DNA from: Bacteroidales bacterium
Lineage (GTDB): Bacteria; Bacteroidota; Bacteroidia; Bacteroidales; UBA7960
Direction: 5' to 3'
Assembly (NCBI GenBank): GCA_003560215.1
Contig: PWIY01000340.1
Location: 1 to 5,245, forward strand
DNA length: 5,245 nucleotides
Position 1 is the stretch's first letter; each line of letters starts with the position of its first letter. Shown one piece after another: positions 1 to 5,086 of this stretch. Under the pieces are notes generated by a model. It was not told the origin of the DNA. It worked only from the letters and a program-made list of their open reading frames with translations, and did not search any database. A program made the translations under genes and the position numbers.

Positions 1-866
1 TTTTATTTGTGGGAACTTATGTGACAGACCGCATTGTGGAGCCACGCCTGGGCAAATATGAAGGACCGGCGGAACGACTGGCCATCGAACAGCTGAAACC
101 CGAAGAACACAAAGGACTGAAGTGGGCCGGAATTTCCGCCCTGGCTTTCGTGGTTCTCGGGGCGCTTACTGTGATCCCGGAAAACGGGTTGCTGCGCGAC
201 CCGGAAACCGGCTCGGTGCTGCATTCACCGTTCTTCGACGGCATCATCATCGGCATTCTGCTGTTTTTCTTTATCCCCGCCATGGTTTACGGGCGCATTG
301 TGGGCACCATCAAAAACGACAAAGACCTGATGAAGCACATCATCGCCTCCATGAAGGGGATGGGCGGATACATCGTGCTGGTATTTTTCGCAGCCCAGTT
401 CGTTTACTTTTTCAATGAGTCCAACCTGGGCCTGATCATTGCCATCGAGGGAGCAGCCGGACTTCGAGACGTCGGACTAACCGGTCCGGTTCTGATCGGA
501 GCCTTTGTGCTCCTTTCGGCCTTCATCAACCTGTTTATGGGAAGTGCCTCAGCCAAGTGGGCCATCATTGCCCCGGTATTCATCCCCATGTTGATGTTGC
601 TGGATAATGCTTATCATCCAGGCCTCACACAGGCAGCTTTCCGGATCGGAGACAGCCTTACCAACCTGGTAACCCCCATGATGAGCTATTTTGCCCTGAT
701 TGTGACCTTTGCACAGAAATACGATGAAAAATACGGCATCGGCACCATCATTTCCACCATGCTCCCCTATACCATTATTCTGGGGGTCATCTGGATCGCC
801 ACCCTGATGCTTTGGGTATGGCTCGGCATCCCGCTGGGACCTGACGGACCGATTTATATCAACTAA
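1..866 (+). CDS. abgT: AbgT family transporter, C-terminal part (5' end outside window)
   Basis: Inner-membrane transporter of the AbgT family, whose members import p-aminobenzoyl-glutamate (E. coli AbgT) or are reported to export sulfonamides/antimetabolites (MtrF, YdaH). The frame is open to the left edge: Leu-Phe codons precede the GTG at 9, and the family motif VGTYVTDRIVEPRLG runs through that GTG, so it is an internal valine and not a start. About 287 residues are present of a usual ~500. Counting from the GTG, hydrophobic segments lie near 38-57, 75-98, 119-135, 157-177, 186-199, 214-236 and 245-275. The family core is intact: GSASAKW (178-184) and FRIGDSLTNLVTP (211-223), whose Trp184, Arg212, Asp215 and Pro223 match residues implicated in transport in MtrF/YdaH (recalled, not aligned). 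The end PLGPDGPIYIN followed by TAA is a normal family C-terminus. It converges on argS. The family is sure; the substrate and direction of transport cannot be read from the sequence. Confidence 0.93.
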   Translation, partial: LFVGTYVTDRIVEPRLGKYEGPAERLAIEQLKPEEHKGLKWAGISALAFVVLGALTVIPENGLLRDPETGSVLHSPFFDGIIIGILLFFFIPAMVYGRIVGTIKNDKDLMKHIIASMKGMGGYIVLVFFAAQFVYFFNESNLGLIIAIEGAAGLRDVGLTGPVLIGAFVLLSAFINLFMGSASAKWAIIAPVFIPMLMLLDNAYHPGLTQAAFRIGDSLTNLVTPMMSYFALIVTFAQKYDEKYGIGTIISTMLPYTIILGVIWIATLMLWVWLGIPLGPDGPIYIN

Positions 867-881
867 GACAACTGCCCGGGC

Positions 882-977
882 AACCTGTAGCTACTGGTTC
901 CAACCTGTGCTACAGACCCCAAACTGTGCTACAGGTTCCAAGCTGCGCTACAGATCCCAAACTGCGCCTGCAGGCCC
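882..977. repeat. Five tandem copies of a 19-20 nt dyad repeat
   Basis: Starting 15 nt after the abgT stop there are five head-to-tail units at 882-901, 902-920, 921-939, 940-958 and 959-977. The consensus is AACTGTGCTACAG followed by a C-rich tail such as GTTCC or ACCCC. Units 2 and 3 carry a CTGT-gct-ACAG dyad. Unit 5 has CTGC/GCAG, and unit 4 is intermediate (CTGC with ACAG). Unit 1 is a near-palindrome centred on GTAGCTAC. The period is not a multiple of three and the units hold no credible reading frame. From 978 to 1046 nothing else was recognised before the terminator. Confidence 0.85.
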
Positions 978-1046
978 GGGACAGATTCAAAAAGCACAAC
1001 CCGATCCGGCGGGCAGCACCATAACAGCGTATAGCAACATAACAGG

Positions 1047-1099
1047 AAAAGGGCGTCGTTTCAGGTCAGGCTTACTGACCCGAAACGACGCCCTTTTTT
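1047..1099 (+). terminator. Strong bidirectional intrinsic terminator between abgT and argS
   Basis: A 12-bp perfect stem (GGGCGTCGTTTC at 1051-1062 with GAAACGACGCCC at 1082-1093), one A/C mismatch, then a 6-bp inner stem (GGTCAG 1064-1069 / CTGACC 1075-1080) closing a 5-nt loop. TTTTTT follows at 1094-1099, and AAAA at 1047-1050 precedes the stem, giving a T tract on the other strand too. It should end abgT transcripts from the left and argS transcripts from the right, where it lies about 255 nt beyond the argS stop. Confidence 0.93.
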
Positions 1100-1194
1100 C
1101 TTTCCGTTAACCGATGGTTGTTCTGACCCTGATGGGTCTCCTGGTTCTGACCGTTCTTCATGCCCTGAAGGCTTTCCCCGCCCTGCAGGTTCTT

Positions 1195-1341
1195 CTGGCG
1201 GGAATGGCCATCATCAGGTGGAAACAGCCACTGCCTGACGGGAAGGCCATCATAAATTGGAAACATGCCGGCTCTCCAGCGGTGGAAATGGCCACCGACT
1301 CCTGGCGGGAATGGCCACCGTCTGGCGGGAGCGGCCATCAT
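1195..1341. repeat. Degenerate cluster of GGYGGGAATGGCCAYC-type repeats
   Basis: About seven imperfect copies of a 16-20 nt motif lie between the terminator and the argS stop. The clearer copies, CTGGCGGGAATGGCCATC and variants, are at 1195-1214, 1234-1253, 1301-1320 and 1321-1341. More diverged ones, GGTGGAAACAGCCAC and relatives, are at 1217-1231, 1257-1271 and 1281-1296. Several contain a small dyad (TGGC...GCCA or GGTGG...CCACC). The cluster would lie in the 3' untranslated region of argS mRNA. The stretch 1100-1194 shows only a repeated TTCTGACC (near 1121 and 1145) and nothing else recognisable. Confidence 0.7.
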
Positions 1342-1354
1342 CATGCGGTATAGA

Positions 1355-3166
1355 TTACATACGCTCCGGTACCCGGATACCCAGCAAACCCATTGCGTTC
1401 CGTATGGTTTGTGCAGTTAATTCCGAAAGACATAAACGAAAATCGCTCAGTTGCTTGTCAGGTTCATTCAGGATCGAATGATCGTGGTAAAACTGGTTAA
1501 ATTCCCGGGCCACCTCATACACGTAGTTGGCTATCCGTGCCGGACTCATTTCTTCTGCTGCCTCCTTTACCACCCCGGGGAAATCATAAATGGTTTTGAT
1601 GAGTTGCTTTTCTTTTTCCTGCAGTTCAATATCCGCAGAAAAATCATGTACCCGCATCAGACGCTCCTTTCCTGCGGTACGTAAAACAGAACGAATTCTG
1701 GCGTGGGTATACTGAATAAAGGGACCGGTGTTGCCATTAAAGTCGATCGACTCTTCCGGGTTGAACAACATATTTTTTTTGGGATCCACTTTCAGGATAA
1801 AATACTTCAGGGCCCCCAGGCCAATCAAGTGATACAGCTCCTTCTTTTCCGCATCGGAGAAATCCTGGGTTTTCCCCAGCTCCTCGGTCATGCGGCGGGC
1901 AGTGGCTTCCATTTCGTCCATCAGCTCATCGGCATCCACCACCGTGCCTTCGCGAGATTTCATTTTTCCCTGGGGCAGTTCCACCATGCCATAACTCAGG
2001 TGATAGATGGCTTCGGCATAAGGCTTATCCAACTTATGCAGCACTTTTTTCAGCACGTTGAAATGATGGTTCTGTTCATTGCCCACCACATAAACCATCA
2101 GCTCCGGCTGATAATCATAGTAGCGAAGCTGGGCCGTTCCGATATCCTGGGTCATATACACAGAGGTGCCGTCTGCGCGCAACAGAAGCTTGTCATCCAG
2201 CTTTTCGTCCTGGAGGTCAGCCCAAACCGAACCGTCTTCTTTGCGATACAAGGCCTTCCGCTGCAGTCCGTCTAAAACTGTGTCTTTTCCAAGCAGGTAG
2301 GTGTCCGACTCATAATAGATTTTGTCAAAGTCCACGCCCATGCGCTTATAGGTGGCATCAAACCCCTCATATACCCAGCCATTCATCAGCTTCCAGATCT
2401 TTACCACCTCATCGTCACCGGCTTCCCACCGGCGAAGAAGCTCCTGCGCCTCCTTCATCAGGGGCGCTTCCCGGCGGGCTTCCTCTTCGCCAAGTTGCTC
2501 ATCCTCCATCAGCTGCCTGACCTGGTCACGCAATTCACTTTCAAACCGCACATAATAGTCGCCCACCAGCTGGTCTCCTTTTTTTCCCGTACTTTCAGGG
2601 GTTTCCCCCCGGCCGAAACGCATCCAGGCAAGCATCGACTTGCAAATATGTATCCCACGGTCATTCACCAGGTTCACCTTCACCACCTTACGCCCGGCAC
2701 CCTGCAGCAGGCAGGAAACAGAATACCCCAGTAAATTGTTACGCACATGCCCCAGGTGCAAAGGTTTGTTGGTGTTGGGCGAAGAGTATTCCACCACCAC
2801 CGGTTTTTCAGTTCCTTTTTCGGGCATGGCCGATGGTTTTACAAGCCCGAAATCAGGATCACCTGTGTTTTTCCTGATAAACTCGAGCCAGTAATTGTTG
2901 CTGAGTGAAAGGTTCAGAAAACCCTTAACCACGTTAAATCGCTCCACTTCATCCAGCTTCTCCACCAACAGGTCACCGATAAAGCGTGCAGTTTCTTCAG
3001 GTGACCGGCGCATCAGCTTCACAAATGGAAAAACCACCAGGGTGAGATCTCCCTCAAAATCTTTTCTTGTTCGCTGCAGCACCACCTGCCCGAGCTTTGG
3101 CGCCTGACCCGACAATTCTTCAATTGATTGAGTAACAACTTCTGCAATACGGCCTTCAATATTCAT
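1355..3166 (-). CDS. argS: Arginyl-tRNA synthetase (ArgRS)
   Basis: Cytoplasmic class Ia aminoacyl-tRNA synthetase that charges tRNA-Arg with arginine using ATP. At 603 residues it is full length for the family. The N-terminal Add-1-like tRNA-binding domain covers about 1-100. The catalytic Rossmann fold begins with VVEYSSPNTNKPLHLGHVRN, in which HLGH (137-140) is the HIGH signature. NDRGIHICKSML (168-179) is a typical ArgRS segment. GKMKSREG (400-407) is the KMSKS-loop counterpart. NTGPFIQYTHARIRS (479-493) opens the DALR anticodon-binding domain, which runs to the terminal GIRVPERM. The ATG at 3166 gives the expected MNIEGRIAEVV start. It has no Shine-Dalgarno sequence; the leader is A/T-rich (GAAAATATAAAAAG), as usual in Bacteroidota. 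The stop is TAA. The gene appears to be transcribed alone from its own promoter and ends toward the terminator at 1047-1099. No missing catalytic motif or frameshift was seen. Confidence 0.98.
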   Translation of the reverse strand: MNIEGRIAEVVTQSIEELSGQAPKLGQVVLQRTRKDFEGDLTLVVFPFVKLMRRSPEETARFIGDLLVEKLDEVERFNVVKGFLNLSLSNNYWLEFIRKNTGDPDFGLVKPSAMPEKGTEKPVVVEYSSPNTNKPLHLGHVRNNLLGYSVSCLLQGAGRKVVKVNLVNDRGIHICKSMLAWMRFGRGETPESTGKKGDQLVGDYYVRFESELRDQVRQLMEDEQLGEEEARREAPLMKEAQELLRRWEAGDDEVVKIWKLMNGWVYEGFDATYKRMGVDFDKIYYESDTYLLGKDTVLDGLQRKALYRKEDGSVWADLQDEKLDDKLLLRADGTSVYMTQDIGTAQLRYYDYQPELMVYVVGNEQNHHFNVLKKVLHKLDKPYAEAIYHLSYGMVELPQGKMKSREGTVVDADELMDEMEATARRMTEELGKTQDFSDAEKKELYHLIGLGALKYFILKVDPKKNMLFNPEESIDFNGNTGPFIQYTHARIRSVLRTAGKERLMRVHDFSADIELQEKEKQLIKTIYDFPGVVKEAAEEMSPARIANYVYEVAREFNQFYHDHSILNEPDKQLSDFRLCLSELTAQTIRNAMGLLGIRVPERM

Positions 3167-3266
3167 CTTTTTATATTTTCTGGAGATCCGGAATTACCCG
3201 CCCCAATGATTCACCAACCAGGCACCCACAGCCAAACCACGACAACAGGTACCGTAAAAACAACCA

Positions 3267-3297
3267 CAAAGATACTTATTTAGCTTCCTGAACCAAC
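3267..3297 (-). promoter_or_regulatory. Putative Bacteroidota-type promoter of argS
   Basis: Read on the - strand, TATCTTTG (3274-3267) matches the Bacteroidota -7 element TAnnTTTG. A GTTG (3297-3294) lies 19 nt upstream, in the place of the -33 TTG/TTTG element. Transcription would begin near 3260, leaving a leader of about 95 nt before the argS ATG. The match is by eye to the known consensus; no start site is demonstrated. The -33 element falls inside a copy of the AACCAACAAC linker found throughout this intergenic region. Confidence 0.6.
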
Positions 3298-3305
3298 AAC
3301 TTGCC

Positions 3306-3444
3306 AGCCACGACCAACCAACAACCGCTTCGCCCGTTTACCAAACCATTGGCAGCTCCCCCATCACCCATCCCATGAGAACCAACTAACCAACAACAGG
3401 AGGGGCGTCAGCCCCGACCAACCAACAACCAACTAACCAACAAC
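3306..3444. repeat. ACCAAC-rich linker repeats between argS and the hairpin array
   Basis: This intergenic DNA is strongly biased to CCAAC/AACCAAC words on the + strand. A 16-nt word, CGACCAACCAACAACC, occurs identically at 3311-3326 and 3415-3430. An 18-nt word, AACCAACTAACCAACAAC, occurs identically at 3380-3397 and 3427-3444, each time directly before a GGAG hairpin, giving a 47-nt compound duplication. AGCCACGAC at 3306-3314 equals the right arm and tail of the last hairpin unit and may be the relic of a decayed unit. Apart from the argS promoter and leader, nothing else was recognised in 3167-3398, and no gene is seen. Confidence 0.75.
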
Positions 3445-3540
3445 TGGAGGGTGCGCAGCACCCGACCAACCGGAGGGGCGTCAGCCCCGACTAACCGGAG
3501 GCGCGCCAGCGCCGACTAACCGGAGTGGCGAAGCCACGAC
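3399..3540 (+). repeat. Array of five REP-like GGAG hairpins with covarying stems
   Basis: Five units have the layout GGAG, stem, short loop, complementary stem, CGAC. The overlapping constant G of GGAG starts the stem. A, 3399-3418: GGGGC/GCCCC, loop GTCA. B, 3446-3466: GGGTGC/GCACCC, loop GCA. C, 3472-3491: GGGGC/GCCCC, loop GTCA. D, 3497-3516: GGCGC/GCGCC, loop GCCA. E, 3522-3540: GTGGC/GCCAC, loop GAA. Units B to E are spaced 25-26 nt with the linker CYAACC; A to B is 47 nt. Stem bases change in pairs, so pairing is kept while sequence is not. A constant GGAG or GTAG foot beside a variable GC-rich hairpin is the hallmark of REP elements mobilised by REP-associated tyrosine transposases (RAYT). 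No such transposase is in the window, so REP identity is inference. No T tract follows on either strand, so these are not ordinary intrinsic terminators. Confidence 0.85.
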
Positions 3541-4925
3541 TAGAAGAACATAGCCATAGCCACACCAAAGTATATCAGCAACCCGGTGATGTCAACAAGG
3601 GTTGTAATGGCCGGACTGGCAGCCACTGCAGGGTCACCGCCAAGGCGTTTAACCGCAAGTGGAAGTGCCGCCCCGATAAGGGTCGCTGAAATTACCTGCA
3701 GACTCAGTGCCAGGGCAATGCCGAAAGCCATGAAATACAGGCTGTACTCATCCGGGATCGCTGCATCCCACGACAAAAACAACACCTTGCCAAACCCGAT
3801 GGCCCCAAGCACAACAGCCACCAAAACAGAAATCCTGACCTCCTTGAACAATATCATCAGCCAGTTGCGCAGGCTAATCTGCCCGAGAGCAAGTGCACGA
3901 ATCACAACCGTAGCGGCCTGCGACCCGACGTTACCACCGGTATCTGCCACCATCGGTACATAAAGGGCCAGAATGATCAGGGCCGACATGGCTTCTTCAT
4001 AACTGTGAATGATCAACCCGGAAATGGTGCCGATCACAGCCAGAGACGACACCCATGTGATGCGCTTGCGAAAATGTTTAAAAACCCCTGTTTCCGCATA
4101 ATTCAGGCCGTCGACATCGGGCACGATCCCCATGAATTTCTCCATGTCTTCGGTCTGCTCAGCCTGAATCACTTCAAGAGCCTCGTCGTGACGTACAATC
4201 CCCGCCAGCTGCCCGTACTTGTTAATTACAGGTATGGCCACAAGGTCATATTTCTCAATTTTGTTGGCCACGGTTTCGCGGTCATCATCCACCTCTGCGC
4301 TGGCAAAGTCCCTGTAAACAATATCCCAGATTGATGTTTCCGGATCAGCCATGATCAGATCTTTCAGCGTAGTGAATCCGTGCAGCTTCATGTCCTCATC
4401 CACCACATACACATAATAGATCATCTTCTTGCTCGGGGCATCGCTCCGGACTTTTTCAATGGCCTGGGCAGCCGTCATGTCACCAATAATGGTGGCAAAG
4501 TCGGTACTCATGATACCCCCTGCAGTTTCGGGATCATAAGAACTCAGCCGGATCACATTTTCCCGGGTTTTCTTATCAAGATAAGGAAGCAGTTTCAGTT
4601 GATCCTCCCGGTCAAGCTCCTGGTAGAGGTCAGCACGTATATCGGAAGCCATATGGGCAAAGATCCGGGTAAACCTCCTCGGACCAAGCTGCCTGAACAG
4701 CTCAAGCTGCATATCCGGGTCAAAATCAGAGACAATATACCCCTGCTCTTCCGGGTCAAAATGGCCAAGAACCTCAATCAGGTCGGGCTCTTCAAGTTCT
4801 TCGAGAACTTCGACCACTTCGACCACGGGCATTTTCTTCAGGATGGTGACCAAAGCCTCCCATTCACGGGCCATCACCAATCCTTCAATGACCATGTTCT
4901 TTTGTTCGGTACCCACTACGACCAT
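3540..4925 (-). CDS. mgtE: MgtE-family magnesium transporter
   Basis: Mg2+-selective channel/transporter of the inner membrane, working as a homodimer. At 461 residues it is full length (about 450 is usual). The cytosolic MgtE N-terminal helical domain spans about 24-128. A CBS pair follows at about 137-199 (from TAGGIMSTDF) and 201-257 (IPVINKYGQLAGIVRHDE). A connecting plug helix lies near 258-282. Five hydrophobic segments follow at about 293-308, 313-328, 364-385, 396-424 and 440-461. Family signatures are PMVADTGGNVGSQ (324-336), with VIRALALGQI after it, and GGDPAVAASPAITTLVDITG (429-448), whose Asp445 probably corresponds to the Mg2+-site aspartate of Thermus MgtE. The N and CBS domains bind Mg2+ and close the pore when cytosolic Mg2+ is high. 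The ATG at 4925 is preferred over internal ATGs (residues 11 and 18) because AAAGGAGG lies 5 nt upstream. Expression should be set by the M-box leader. The TAG stop lies at the junction with the hairpin array, and a second in-frame TAG follows 24 nt later. Confidence 0.97.
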   Translation of the reverse strand: MVVVGTEQKNMVIEGLVMAREWEALVTILKKMPVVEVVEVLEELEEPDLIEVLGHFDPEEQGYIVSDFDPDMQLELFRQLGPRRFTRIFAHMASDIRADLYQELDREDQLKLLPYLDKKTRENVIRLSSYDPETAGGIMSTDFATIIGDMTAAQAIEKVRSDAPSKKMIYYVYVVDEDMKLHGFTTLKDLIMADPETSIWDIVYRDFASAEVDDDRETVANKIEKYDLVAIPVINKYGQLAGIVRHDEALEVIQAEQTEDMEKFMGIVPDVDGLNYAETGVFKHFRKRITWVSSLAVIGTISGLIIHSYEEAMSALIILALYVPMVADTGGNVGSQAATVVIRALALGQISLRNWLMILFKEVRISVLVAVVLGAIGFGKVLFLSWDAAIPDEYSLYFMAFGIALALSLQVISATLIGAALPLAVKRLGGDPAVAASPAITTLVDITGLLIYFGVAMAMFF

Positions 4926-4930
4926 GGCTC

Positions 4931-4938
4931 CCTCCTTT
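4931..4938 (-). promoter_or_regulatory. Strong Shine-Dalgarno site of mgtE
   Basis: AAAGGAGG ends 5 nt before the ATG, a near-perfect anti-SD match that fixes the start at 4925. A CTCC just upstream (within CACTCCAATCC) could pair with GGAG of this site, but the 4-bp helix is weak. Strong SD sites are unusual in Bacteroidota, and argS in this window has none. Confidence 0.85.
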
Positions 4939-5002
4939 CCTGGATTGGAGTGGATTGCCTCAGGTGAGTATTACCCTGAAATACGGGGGACATCAAGCCA
5001 AC

Positions 5003-5031
5003 AAAAAACCCTTCCCGAAATGCTGGAAGGG
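5003..5031 (-). terminator. Intrinsic terminator in the mgtE leader (riboswitch OFF state)
   Basis: On the - strand CCCTTCC (5031-5025) pairs with GGAAGGG (5015-5009) across a 9-nt loop, directly followed by TTTTTTG (T run 5008-5003). It lies about 80 nt before the mgtE start and just after the M-box, so read-through is required for mgtE expression. Its 5' arm is also part of the competing antiterminator. Confidence 0.9.
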
Positions 5032-5086
5032 GGCTTTTGCATGAATCGGGAAATGTGTTGAAACATTCCCTTTCAAAATGCCCCTT
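5027..5086 (-). promoter_or_regulatory. Antiterminator of the mgtE riboswitch
   Basis: On the - strand AAGGGGCATTTTG (5086-5074) can pair with CAAAAGCCCCCTT (5039-5027): TTTTG/CAAAA, GGGGC/GCCCC and AA/TT, with single-base bulges. Between the arms an inner hairpin forms from GGGAATGT (5070-5063) and ACATTTCCC (5056-5048). The 3' arm takes CCCTT from the terminator stem, so the two folds exclude each other. The 5' arm overlaps the AACAAGGGGCA segment that can close the aptamer's P1 with its 5' end, which links Mg2+ binding to termination. The pairing was read by eye, without energy calculation. Confidence 0.75.

Noticed and set aside
9..11. GTG at 9 as the start of the abgT gene
   Set aside because: The conserved motif (V)GTYVTDRIVEPRLG reads through it, the frame is open upstream, and about 200 N-terminal residues of the family would be missing.
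1072..1344. 90-codon open frame on the - strand directly after argS
   Set aside because: It consists of the degenerate repeats (giving FPP..GH words) and then runs through the terminator hairpin. It has no ribosome-binding site and no recognisable domain.
1703..2275. 190-codon open frame on the + strand inside argS
   Set aside because: It is antisense to the well-conserved argS coding sequence, has no known motif, and its His/Phe/Ile-rich composition is typical of a shadow frame.
3399..3540. CRISPR array
   Set aside because: The units are only 19-26 nt, with 5-6 nt linkers instead of unique spacers of 25-40 nt, and the constant parts are just four bases on each side of variable stems. No cas gene is present.
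3399..3540. Series of intrinsic terminators for mgtE
   Set aside because: The hairpins are GC-rich but no T tract follows any of them on the - strand. Tandem repetition with stem covariation is not expected of a terminator.
4380..4967. 195-codon open frame on the + strand across the mgtE start
   Set aside because: It is antisense to the conserved MgtE N and CBS domains and is rich in His and Ile from the complementary strand. No homology is recognisable.
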